Made by a program: the position numbers and the translations under genes. The notes beneath the pieces are model-generated. The model saw only the letters and a program-made list of their open reading frames with translations. It was not told where the DNA came from and searched no databases. Shown in pieces: positions 9,395 to 20,159 of a stretch of DNA of 64,000 nucleotides. The DNA is taken from positions 31,019-95,018 of the forward strand of contig JAQMWT010000042.1 in assembly GCA_029834535.1 (NCBI GenBank), in the 5' to 3' direction. Position 1 is the first letter of the stretch; each line of letters starts with the position of its first letter. This DNA comes from Chrysophaeum taylorii. Taxonomy: Eukaryota; Sar; Pelagophyceae; Pelagomonadales; Pelagomonadaceae.

Positions 9395-11813
9395 AGTTCG
9401 AATGCCACTCTCGGGTCGAGCGCCGCTCATGATATTCAGAGCTGGCTCAACGACATGGGCACGCAGCTGACCACGGTCATGGATTCCGTGAAGCACTTGA
9501 AAGATGGACACAGCCGATCGCCGTCGGCACGACCGGGCCGTCGAGATAGCCGGAGCCCCCGACGCCGCGACAAGAGCCGCAGTCACAGCACGCGTTCGCG
9601 CCGACGGAAAGAACGCCGGAGCCCTAGCAGACATTCGCGCCGACGCCGGCGACGAATATCTCGCGACCGCGATTCGGACGGTGGACGTTTCCGAGAAGAT
9701 TCGGGTCATTCGTCTGCTACGTTAGCGTTTACGACCCCTTGCGGTCAACAGTTACCATCAGGAGTGATGATGTACCCGAACACGGACACCCGCTCCGACA
9801 ACGCAGCCGACGCCCTTGCCGCGGCCGCATTCGAAGATCGTGCTCGCCCGCCGCCGGACGAGCCACCCACCGAAGTGCTGACCGATCGTCGGTCTTTGGC
9901 ACGAATTTACGAAGAGATGTCTAGCGATGAACTCGAAGAGTCGAGCGATGAACTCGAAGCTCCACGATACTGGGAGGACGATTCGGACTCGGAAGACGAC
10001 GAAGCCGCACCTTGTGAACTAGTGTCCTCGATTACGTTACTTGACGAGTCATCCAAGGACGACCCACCGTTTGTTTTTGACGAGGAAGCCCTCGACGCTA
10101 TCGGCTTATCTTTTGATCCCCCCGAGATGACCTTTGGCGACCGGACTGGCAGTGAGCCAGACATGGATTTCTGCAGCGATAGCACGGATGATCATTCGAC
10201 AGATGAGACGGTGACCATTGCGAGTGATGCAGAAGACGACCTTACGATAGAGTTGACGTCGGGGACGACGCCATCTTTTTCTGTGGACCCCCCCGAAACG
10301 GTTTCGGTTACGACGGATCGAGCCACGGATACACCGCCGGAAGAAAAGGATACGAAATCGGATAATGCGTCGGACGAGAAGCTACGTGCACGGCCCGAAG
10401 ACGAAAGGGACGCTTCTCCGATTGAGCAATGCCCGGATTTGTCACCGCCAGAAGAAGAGAGCAGTGACGGCGTTGCCGGAGTCGAGCCGAATCCGACCGA
10501 AGAAGATGGATGTAAGAAGAAGATTAGCAGCGTTCTCGATTGGGACGAAGATGAGCCGACGTGGAACCTGCAGGATTGGTGGACGAGAACTCGGACCTTC
10601 TTGCTAAAGAAGCCACTAGAACGACCGCTCAGCTACGGAATCGAAGCCGCAGCCGACATGGAGCCGATCGGCACCGACTGTGACGATCAACCGATGGCGA
10701 CTGAATCTACCGATGCATCCTGGAAAGACGAAATGAAGGAGTTATGGGAGAGGTCCTTTGCTTCCGAGAACGCCGAAGATCGGGATCCCCTACCAGCATT
10801 GATTCCATCCGAGATTGTCATGGAGGAAGAGCGGAAGCCACCAGATAAAGAGGCTGCCGCGAGCGCTGCGTCGATCACCCCGACGACAGACGATACGAGA
10901 GCTCAAGCCGCGGTGTCGATGCCCAACCCCGGCCACGAGCGAGTCAGAGCCCAATGTTCTCTCACACTTCGTTAACGCCGCGAGATGGCAAACTATTGAA
11001 GATGATTTGGTTACCCTCCGTTGTTTGGATACGGGTACTCTTACGTTTATGGCCTACCACATCTACAGGAATCGTGACGGACCGAAATTCTCGACGACCA
11101 TCGGTGTCGATGGAATGGCAAAATTTTCTTATATTTGCTGCGAAATGGTCAGAAAGTTGGCCAAAGATAAGTTGATTTTCGATGAAGGCGAGCTTCCGAT
11201 TAAGCGTAAGCAGTGCGGATCGGGGTTGAATACGACGACGATCTATCGTTGGATCGCGATCCGGGCTGCCCTCGCCGACGACATCGCTGCCCCCATTGTC
11301 GCTATTGTGGCCGACACCAATCATCTTTTCCTGTTGGGAGGGCGCGATATCCGAGTTTTAGGAGCCGTCATGGACAACCCCCACGATCGGACCTGTTTTT
11401 ATCGAACCCAAGTCGTCTACGGACGCAAGAAGATTAAAGTCAAGGGTGAACGAGTCGATGCACCCATTGTGACCTTTCGGTCTGTTTACGATCGAGACCC
11501 GATAACCGTGCCGATTTACAATCATCAGCAAGACGCCTTTCGGCAGAGTCTCGACCTGGTCAAGACTCGAGTTTACGCTCGTCTGAGCACGATTAAAGAT
11601 CACCGCAGCCCGCCGCCAGAACGAGCGGTAGCCTTGACGACGCGTGGACATTCTACGACCAAACTCTCCCCAGCTCCGGGAGAAGCCGCGCAGGAAGTTG
11701 TCGCTTACGCTGCGCGCACGCTACAAATCGAGCCCTGTCGAACTTGCAATTTACCGGTTATTTTGTCGAAGCCTATGGAAAAAGGACAGGTTCTTCGTCG
11801 CTACATTTGCTGA
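9395..11813 (+). pseudogene. Gypsy A RS-rich, acidic and aspartic protease region
   Basis: In order, the frame encodes an arginine/serine domain (about 9,500-9,680; SRSPSARPGRRDSRSPRRR and similar), an acidic low-complexity stretch (9,800-10,900), and a retropepsin-like domain with VTLRCLDTGTLTF (about 11,010-11,050) and the later FLLGGRDIRVLGAV (about 11,328-11,370). DTG and the LG.D-type motif are the two signatures of retroviral-type proteases, which cut the polyprotein. After it comes CRTC near 11,730, perhaps half of a zinc ribbon. Gypsy B is open across the join near 10,960, whereas here a 2-base difference shifts the frame, so this copy is broken. The RS domain is unusual for a retroelement. 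Confidence 0.7.
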
Positions 11814-12189
11814 AAACGAGCAGCTGGGGATTGTCGAAGGGATGTGTTCTTCTTGCGAAGAGCACGACAAGTCATCTGCTCGCGTGGCTGTTACTTCCAC
11901 GCAAGAAGTGCCAACGGTCGTCACTCAAGGCGAGGTTCTCGCAATTGGCGACATCGTTCGGTACGAAGATGAGTTGAGCGTTTCTACGATCAACGAGCTT
12001 ACGAAAGAATGTGAAGAAGGGTACGACAAGGGGAGCCTTTCTTTCGCCGTTTCCGTCGCTAGTCACTTGACGCGCTGCGACGAATCTCCCCCGCCGATGT
12101 TGCTGAGCACGGCGCAGAAGGACGCTACAGCCGCTGCTGTGGACGAGTCCTCCCCCCAACGACCCAAGAGAGATGGCGATTTCGCTCGA

Positions 12190-13430
12190 CGGTCTGAAGA
12201 AGATGAGAAAAAGTGCCGCGAGATCGCCGAAGCGGAGATCCGCCGCCGATACGAAAAGGTTCAGTGGCTTCCGATCACTTATCGCAAGGTGGTGATGCTG
12301 CTCAGTGGAGCCGGAGGCAGCACTTTAGGTCACCAACGAGCCAACGAAATGTGTGGGGCGTCGTTCGAGTCGTGTTAGTACTCGATGCGTCGGACACCGC
12401 CAACAAGATCCACCGCAAGAATTTTCCGAATAATCCTGTGGTGCAGCACGCGCTTTGTGGACGCTATGTTACAACCTCACGGTTGATCGAATCTTATTTA
12501 CCTTACGCGGAATGGCCGTCGTCGATGTGCATCGCGTCGCCACCCTGCGTCCACTCCGCTCTGTGCAACTTGACTTCCAGAGATGTTGGGAAGGGAGTCA
12601 TCGCCACCCACTGGGCGATGAAATTATGCAGGATGGCTGGTTTCTTCATGTGGTTGATAGTGCAGGAGGCCTCGATTATATCTTATGTTGCGCGTTTACA
12701 CCCTTACGTGTACGTCGTCAATTTTTACGACATAACGCCCAGTTTGATGAGCTGTCGCGTGCGGTTGTTGGTTTCTAGCCACCCGCTCCATTTACGCGCA
12801 GTTCCCAAGACTTGCAAGAATATGCAACAAGAGGTCGCCGCTGCGCTTGGCTACGCAGACGAACGGCATTTACTTCAGATGAACAATTTAGGATCATCAC
12901 GAGCCGCGACAGACGCAGCTTATACCGTTGCGCGTGTCCCACTTCGCATAGGACCGCACCGTCCCCATTGCAGATCTCTCAATCTGAAAATGACTTCGGA
13001 GTTGCTGACGATGCCCCCTGATTTTGATTGGGCCGGCTTCTCCAGGACGACCTCGTTGAAGCACTTGGCGTCCGTCGTGCCACCAGACACGATGGCTTTA
13101 TTGGTACTCGATCTGCACAACTCTGTGACCATGGATTTTCGCTTGAGCGGCGAGGCTTTGCCGTCGGCGTTGAGTCCTGCAGACCGACCGTTTGATTATT
13201 TGCAAATCGATGAAACCACCTTTCGTCACGTACAAGTTCCGCTGTTAAACACGCGCACACGTGTCGTAAGACGGGTGTCGATTGATGATCTCCAAGATCG
13301 CACCAAATGGAAACCTCCAGAGGTGCCGTTGATTCCGCCTGCAACAGATGAGCCGGGGACGTCTCATGCTTCTTCTGCTGCCCCCCCCCCCCGGACAACC
13401 AAATTTGGACGTTCCGCCAGATCCTGAGCG
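12190..13430 (+). pseudogene. Gypsy A C5-cytosine DNA methyltransferase
   Basis: Enzymes of this family add a methyl group to C5 of cytosine in DNA. Motif I is KVVMLLSGAGGSTLGHQRAN (about 12,290-12,345). It is followed one base out of frame by VLVLDASDTANKIHRKNFP (motif II region, about 12,370), PSSMCIASPPCVHSALCN with the catalytic Pro-Cys at 12,540-12,548 (motif IV), FMWLIVQEAS (motif VI position, Gln-Glu instead of Glu-Asn) and MSCRVRLLV (about 12,750-12,775, motif VIII with two Arg). Spacing and order fit the Dcm/DNMT fold. The domain lies between protease and RT of the same element. The single frameshift near 12,355 disables this copy. Motifs IX-X were not identified with confidence. Confidence 0.72.
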
Positions 13431-13840
13431 AGATCGGGAACCGAAGATTAAGAGCGAACCGAGCGTTCGTGTCAAAGGCGAGAAGATCAACAAAAGTCAC
13501 CCGGTAGTGAGACTAAAATATGAGAAAAAGTTCGATGTGCCATGGAAAGATGCGCCGCGCGATGCTGATGGTGCACCACTGCCGCAAACTCCTGAGCATG
13601 TCAAGGATAACCCCGTTACGGAAGTGAAGATTCCTACGAAGGAAGAAGTTGACAAGGTTGTTCAGGAGCTTGGAATTCCTGACAATCCGCACTTAGATGA
13701 CGACGCGAAGCTGATGCTCCGTCATTGTGTGCAATATTCTTGGGCCTTTTTCGACCCGATTATGAGACCTGTGGACTCGCCTCATGTGTCTCTACAATTC
13801 AAAGACGCGAATCCGCGACCGATTAAGATGACGCCCTATC
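13393..13840 (+). pseudogene. Start of gypsy A reverse transcriptase, cut by copia-1
   Basis: After a C-run (about 13,381-13,392) that breaks the frame, the product reads through a Lys/Glu-rich linker into FFDPIMRPVDSPHVSLQFKD and RPIKMTPYL. This matches the region before the first RT motif of Ty3/gypsy elements, where a hydrophobic-polar stretch with I.L.....P leads into the palm. It stops at 13,840, exactly where the copia-1 LTR begins. I could not find the rest of the RT after 25,692, so the right half has been lost or replaced. Confidence 0.55.
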
Positions 13841-14152
13841 TGCAGAGCATTTAGCAAGCAGTGGTAAGTCACCTGGGAAACCATCCCGTCTCATCGTGAA
13901 CGTCTGGAAAGGTTAATTCGGGGAATGAAGGTTATGTTCCCTATATCCTCGGAACAGGACAGGCGGCATCTAGAACTACACGAGAAGGTTAAGTGTATAG
14001 TGCTACATACCTCGGGACGCGCTAGACCATGATGATGAGCGTAGGCACAAATCAGAGGACTATTTGATTGTGTAGAAAGGAAGAAGAAGGGTAAGGAAGA
14101 GATCACGCTCTCAACGGACGGATAAGGGTAAGATGCGGCAGATTTCTCTGCA
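13841..14152 (-). repeat. 3' LTR of copia-1
   Basis: The 312-bp repeat is homologous to 25,378-25,692. Its inner border at 14,153 meets cccctcgagatgtcg, which on the coding strand is a purine run (GAGGGG) just before the LTR, a reasonable polypurine tract at about 14,153-14,160. The outer border abuts gypsy A RT sequence at 13,840. Confidence 0.88.
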
Positions 14153-14389
14153 CCCCCTCGAGATGTCGTAAGCGCAAGGTGCGACTGTAGAGCATCTCTC
14201 GAGAAAGATGATGATGAAGAAAAAAGGAAGGAATACGGTCTTGATGGTGACAGAGGTCACATACGAAGCATCAAGAGTATAGAAGGGTCTTAGGACTTGG
14301 ACTTGGACTTGGTGGAACTGAGAGTCGATTTGACCCTTTTGAACAGAACATTAAGAAACACAGATACAACAGACAGTGTGTTAGGATTA

Positions 14390-16080
14390 TTAATCATCGT
14401 CAGCTTCTGCTGTAAGGTGGTGAACACCAATAGCTGAACGATGTGGTGCCAAGAGAAGGGTGAGTGCAAGTAGAGCATTCAGTATGGATGGCGATAGAGA
14501 ATCTAGTTGAAAGGCGTCCAGTTGGTTTTCCAACAAAAAGGTTGGACTTGGCGAACGAAGAACGAAGATAGAAGAGTCTTCAGATTCACACGAGAGCGGA
14601 CGGAATGCTCTGAAGCATGAGAGCAACTTGTCACGTAGATGAAGGAGGTGATCGTCCGGGGAGGAGTAGTTGGTAGCATGTTGATCATGAGCGGTGAGTA
14701 TTAAGCGAGACAACAGCTCTGTGATCTTGTACGGTGTATAAGTAACACGTGGGTGTTGGCTGTAGGAGGGAAGAGCCGGTTCTCCAGGGAGGTGTTTCCT
14801 GGAGTTGGTCGACTTGTTGGCACAAGAAGTCGGAATCAACAAGCGAAGCAGATGGCGTAGGTAACGGTGGCGAAGATATCTCCAGAGTAGCGTCTAGCGT
14901 GGAGTGTGAGTAGTTTAACGACGTTTCGGTCAACGTTAAAAAAAAAAGAAGAGGTGCAGGAAGCCTTAATGTTCTGCCTGAACATAAGTGTGGCCGAACA
15001 TTACATCCCGGAGTAATAGCGGTTCTGTATCATCAGAGGATGATGCGTAGTTGTTAAGATGTTGTACACGATCAGATAACAGTATGAATCACATGGTGGT
15101 ATTTGGCGGCTTGAACATAGCCTGAGTTTTACGAGCTTGTGTTTGCTCGAGCGTTACAAGAAAGTTAAGATGCTCCAGGTGCATCTGAGTAATAAGCCGA
15201 AGATCCAGTGCCAATGGTAATTGAGTACTGGAGTCTGTGGCTGCATCGGTTACTGATAAGACTAAATGAGCAAGTGACGAATGTTGCGTTAGATTTCTGG
15301 TCAAGAGAATATGTAGCTCCTTTGGCAAATGATACGTGCGTATGATGGTTGCGCGTATATGACCAGCTGAGCACCCGTTACAGGAGGGTTGGAAGGAAGT
15401 AGCATTACGTGCACATACGTTAGGTTGTATGGGCGCCTGATCGGTGTTGTGACAAGCACAACAAATGTTAGTGGTGATAGTTGAGATGGGAATATGACCA
15501 TTCTGCTTGTGGTCATCTGTGTTAAGGTGACTCAGCACTTCGGTGGGGAGTTCACTACGTGCTTGTGACTTCGAATTATATGTGGTAGAAAGCAAGAAAT
15601 GTAGGATGACAGGATGAAACGTTCACGTTTGGGGCCTCTGTAGCCGCCAATAGAAGTAATAGCAGGAGCAGCTTCCCAAAATGTAGTAATGGGTAGGCGC
15701 ATGGATATGAACGTCGTAAGTTCCACAAACAGTAAAGAGTCAGCAGATTCATATATCGAGTTGAGTGCCGTAGAGATTTCCGCTCGCATAACAGAAGAGA
15801 GGAAGGGCGTGGCAGGAGTACGGAAACTCTCAGAACGAGAGAATCCTCGTTCAATCAGGGCAAAATCCATATTGAGGCCATCGCTGGCGTCGGTGAGACA
15901 GTAGCAGCCTGGGAGGTAGTAGGAGTGACAGTGGTTATGGGTTGTCGCTTTTGAAACAACTTGGGAGAGATGCCACGGCCACGGGAGTGTCAAGAAGACA
16001 TGAACAACACTCGCCCGTGTACAAAAAAAATGTGGCAAGAGAAGGAAAGGCCAGGGGTAGTTTAACGTCGTTGCGGTCAC
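14390..16080 (-). pseudogene. Extra 3' reading frames of copia-1 (ORF3/ORF4 region)
   Basis: About 1.7 kb between the RNase H stop and the 3' LTR. It opens in the RNase H frame with VTATTLNYPWPF (16,080-16,045) and runs to 15,532. It then continues in another frame (15,595-15,089) with a Cys/His cluster, ICCACHNTDQ to CNGCSAGH, that could bind zinc. A second LTETSLNYSHS motif lies at 14,932-14,911, followed in a third frame by a helical stretch (ITELLSRLILTAHDQH, 14,720-14,680). I recognise no family. It could be an added polyprotein module or an envelope-like ORF, although no clear signal peptide or membrane anchor is seen. Frames shift at least twice. Confidence 0.5.
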
Positions 16081-16095
16081 TAGAGTTAGGTATCT

Positions 16096-16962
16096 TCAAT
16101 CCTGTAAAGGATTGTCGTCAGAGGCATGATGCATGCCGAGTAGAGAGCGAAATGTGGAGAACTCAGCAGCAAGTGGCTTTGTAAAACCATCCGCCACGTT
16201 CAGCTTGCCGGGAACATGATGGACTCGTATTTTCTGTAGCGAGATGTACTCACGGATTTTAAACCATCTGGTCGACAGTGCCTTGGATCGAGAGGGCCCA
16301 TCTGGGTTATTAGAGGTGTGAACAGCGGCAGCATTGTCAGACAAAAGAGGTAGGCTTCTGATGAAGCGCATATCTTCGGCAATTGGGTTGTCATTGTCAT
16401 CAATGTCAACAGGGTCAGCGGTGTTCTCACCATTAGCATTGTTGACGTAGAAGGTGGGGTTGACGACAAAGGAGAGTTCCAACAGCAGCTTGCGTAGCCA
16501 AACAGCTTCATCAGCACAAATACTGAGGGCAATCAACTCAGCTTCGTGAGTTGAGCAGGAGACAATCGGTTGAAGTTTGCTTTTCCAACCAATAAGGCAG
16601 TTGAAAAGATAGAAGACAAACCCGGTGGTAGATTTCCTACCTTCCTGTGCTAAGGAAGGGGCATTGTCAGCGTCAACCATGGCAACTCAGGGGTCAAACT
16701 GTCCAGTAGCTACATCCTGCGGTTGGTAGTCGACCACAGTGGATAGATCAATTCGATTAGCGGAGACAGTGCGAAGGTGAGCTTCAATGGCATTACCTTT
16801 AGGATGGAACCAGAGGCGAAGTGAGCGGTTTTCCGGTTTCTTGAGGTAGCGAAGCAGATGCTCTAGCATATGGACGTGAACATACGTGCGTGCATGCATA
16901 CCACGCGAACATCTGCCCAAGGCTTGCGAGAAGTCAGGTCTGCAGGCAACTTGCATGAACAC
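16096..16962 (-). pseudogene. Copia-1 RNase H domain
   Basis: Continues the RT frame after an in-frame TAG at 17,002-17,004. It reads KLVFMQVACRPDFSQALG and LLRYLKK (the connection after RT), has a TGA at 16,687-16,689, then VDADNAP, KSTTGFVFYL, GWKSKLQPIV and THEAELIALS, the copia RNase H motifs with acidic residues. It ends KPLAAEF, FRSLLGMHHA and a TGA at 16,096-16,098. RNase H removes template RNA during cDNA synthesis. The three stops are the only breaks; no frameshift is needed. Confidence 0.85.
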
Positions 16963-17001
16963 CAGCTTGCCAAGGAGGGTGGCAAAGTGCGAGTTGATGT
17001 A

Positions 17002-17987
17002 CTACTCTGCTTCAGTGCTGGGAGTGCCATCTTTATACTTGAAGGACGATGACATAGGATATTTAAGCGGGGTCAGTTGCTGCAAGACTGGGTGATCAGC
17101 GAAGAGTTCATCCAGCTTGGCTTGCACATCCAGAGAAATGGAGCCGTCAGATGTGCGACACACACGCATGCCTAGGAGGGTATGGACAGGTTCAAACTGC
17201 TCTACAGCATACCGTTTGTGGAGGGCATCCTGTAAGTCTGTACGAAGAGGGTCGTCATTGGACACAATAACAATGTCGTCTACAGACAGACTGCATACGA
17301 CGAACTTAGCATGTGCGGATACTCGAGCATATAGGCAAGAGTCCGAATGCAGGCGTTTGTAACCAAGGCTACGGAAGAAGCCGTCTATCTCTTTGTTCCA
17401 AAGGGATGGTGATTGCCTAAGTCCATAAAGTGACTTCAGCAGTTTCGGTAGACGTCGGCCCTTGTACTTAGCGTCATCGGGGTCGATAAGCTTGATGCCG
17501 TCTGGTAACTGAACATAGACGTTGGCATCAATGTCAGACTGAACGAAGGCGTTCGGGACGTCTGCATGGTAGACAGCCAATTGCTTGTATGCTGCAATAG
17601 CTAGTAGTACCCGGATTGCGGTCATAGTGGCCATGGGGCTGAAGGTACCAAAGAAATCGGCGCCAAGAGATGCTAGGAAGCCACGTAGTACGAGGCGAGC
17701 CTTGTGCTTAACGTATTTGCCTGCAGAGTCTGTTTTAATCTTCAGCACCATCTTGCTGTCAATAGGACGAGAGACACCGTCGGGTAAGGAAAGTTTGAAG
17801 CAGCCAAAGCGGATAATGTCGTGGAGTTCCTTGGCGATGGCCTTGAGGTAGGCGTGCCTGTTTTCAGGCGACAAACCGTGGAGGCACTTAAGTTTATATT
17901 CGTCAATGGAAACGTCCGCTTCTTGGACCTTATATTCGTCAGGACCAACAGTGGCTGGTGAATTATAGTTTAGCGACGTTGCGGTCG
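17002..17987 (-). CDS. Copia-1 reverse transcriptase
   Basis: Part of the 1,672-residue frame 22,020-17,002. It follows the TATSLNY site at 17,987-17,966 and has RPIDSKMVLKIKTD, KARLVLRGF, AVYHADVPNAFVQSDI (first catalytic Asp), LPKLLKSLYGLRQSPSLWNK, DSCLYA and CSLSVDDIVIVSND (catalytic Asp pair, about 17,275-17,285), then HTLLGMRV. These are the copia RT blocks in normal order. The residue before VDD is Ser rather than the common Tyr. RT copies element RNA into cDNA. The stop at 17,002 falls within the polyprotein, before RNase H, and replaces a codon inside a conserved stretch. Confidence 0.88.
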
Positions 17988-20159
17988 AGGCAGTGTGCGC
18001 AACTTCGGAATAAGCGGAAACAGCGTCAGTAGGAGTAGTAGGGGCAGATTGCAGTTGGATATGGATAGTAGGGTCGGTACGTAAGACCTGGGTGATAAAC
18101 TCTGTAGAGACCAGAAGGTATTCCTCCAAGTCAGCCAGAGATGCAGATGTAGCGCCAAACTCGGATGAGTTGTGATCAATAAAGCTGATCGGTGCCAGGT
18201 ACGTAAGTGCATATTGTAAGGAAGAAGTGCCGAAGGCAGCAGCGTGTTCAGTGAACGCAGATAAAAGGGGCTGAGGAATAGGGCACGTAGGTGAACCATC
18301 AGCAGTTAAAAAGGTTGCAGCTGGGATGCTGGATGCGCACTTGGCGTGGGCGAAGTAACCATCGACGTGCGGGTAGCGGGCAAGTAAGTCAGTGCGCAAC
18401 GGGAGAAGAAGACGAGCTAACAACGCATGTTCCCCCTCTGAGCAGATAGCAGACCAGAGGATACCACCACGGAGATGAAGGGCGGAGAGGGCGGGGGACT
18501 TGAACGTAAGAAAGTGGTGGCGAAGATCCCAGCGGAAATCGGCGAGCTTGCCACCAGCGGCTTTGTAAGCACCAATAGTAGACGCTTGTAACCGGGCTCG
18601 GATAGTTTTCATAGAAGTGGCCTTGCGAGTGTTAGGCTGTTTGGAACCTGGGACAAGAATGAGGTCATCTTGTGCAAAAAGGTCTTTGTAAGAAGGAAGC
18701 AAGGGCGGCGGTGACATAGAGCCAGATTCGTCGGCGGTAGCGTCAGAAGATGGAGAAGAGGCCGGAGTAGGGGACGAAGAAGGAGGAGCTGAAGGAGGTG
18801 GGGAGTGCCCCCTCTGAGGATGAGGAGTCGTCCTTGTCCCCCTCTGAATGACATGGTCTTGTATAGTGGTGTGGGGTGTGAGCGAGAAAGGCGCGGAAGG
18901 AGCGTGTGGCGGAGGAGCTAGTTCAGGATCAGGAGTAGGATGCTGCAACATGTAGAGGAATTGCAGCTTGGACGAAACACGAATTTGTCCGTTTTCAGGG
19001 TTGAGGACGACGTCAGCGAGATGGTCGACGCGTGGGGAGACGAGCGGGTTTTGTGCGTTGGCGCAACAGAGATACAGATATTTGCGGCGGCACGGTTCCC
19101 ACTTGTGGTGTTCATGGGGCTCCAATAGGAGGTAACATTCAGCGCCAAAAATCTTGAGCATATCGTGTTGGGGAGTGCTGAGTTGGTTGTAGAGTAGCTG
19201 TTGCGGACTCAGAATAGCATGATGAATGCGCTCGAGCGTGGCGTTCGGGAGAAGGTTATAGCTTTGAACGGTGTGTATCACCGCCCATGGGAACATGATA
19301 GCGGGCTCCACGATCTTGGCGCCACGATAGTGAGCATTAAGGAGAGAACGAAGGCGAGTTGAGGAGGCGGAGGCGATGAAACCGATGGCAGACTCAACTT
19401 CAAAGTTAAAGTGGTGCATGTACGGCGGGAAGGCAATGAGTTGAATGCCCTTATCGACGCGGTACGGGGGGGTAATGTGCTGGCTAAAGTAAGGCTTAAA
19501 TGCATCGGAGTAGAGGGTGCGCATGTGCACATTGAGTTGTGTACGACAGAAGTCATACACAAAATCCAGAGCTTGAGTGAACTCCGTGGCGTTGGTGGTG
19601 TGTGTAAAGTACACCAAGAGAAATTTCGAAATGAGTTCCTTGAAGACGATGATATGCGTGAAGCCCCTCCATTCGGATGGGATGGTCACATAGCCGCCGT
19701 CGCACGCCCAGACTTCACCGGCTTTGTGGGTTTGCTCAAAAGAAGGCTTGGTTGCATTGAAATGCTTGTGCGGGTGGCGCTTGTTGTGTGCGATGCAGTC
19801 GGTGCATAAGTCGCGATATGGTATGTCAGAAGCAGAGAATCCAGGGCGAGCAAGTACGTTGGGGGCCTTGGCAGCGACGTTGTCGGGGCAGTGATGCACC
19901 CGGTGAAAGCGATTAGCACGTTCTTTGGCATTGAGATATTCGGTGGATCCGTGTGCGAGGGACTTACGAGGAATGGGATGAGCGGGAATGTGCCGTTTGC
20001 GCCGAACATCGAACTTGAGTTCGGTGTCTAAGGCAGTGGAAGGCGGTGCGTCGTCATCCTGGTGCACAGCAGGGTCACTTGGAGGTGCATCCTCATTATC
20101 ACGAGTAGCGAGAGTATCTTCGTAGGACGACGATATATAGTTTAACGACATTCCGGTCA
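17988..20159 (-). CDS. Copia-1 integrase
   Basis: In the same open frame, between SLNY motifs at 20,159-20,138 and 17,987-17,966. The zinc-binding head reads RFHRVHHCPDN with CTDCIAHNKRH (about 19,900-19,780). The catalytic triad is VWACDGGYV (about 19,690-19,710), LYSDAF (about 19,500-19,515) and NFEVES (about 19,390-19,405), a D-x35-E spacing. It is followed by PWAVIHTVQSYNLLPNA and FGAECY, as in copia integrases, and a Pro/Ser-rich tail (18,950-18,650). It joins cDNA to host DNA. No defect is visible in this part. Confidence 0.9.
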
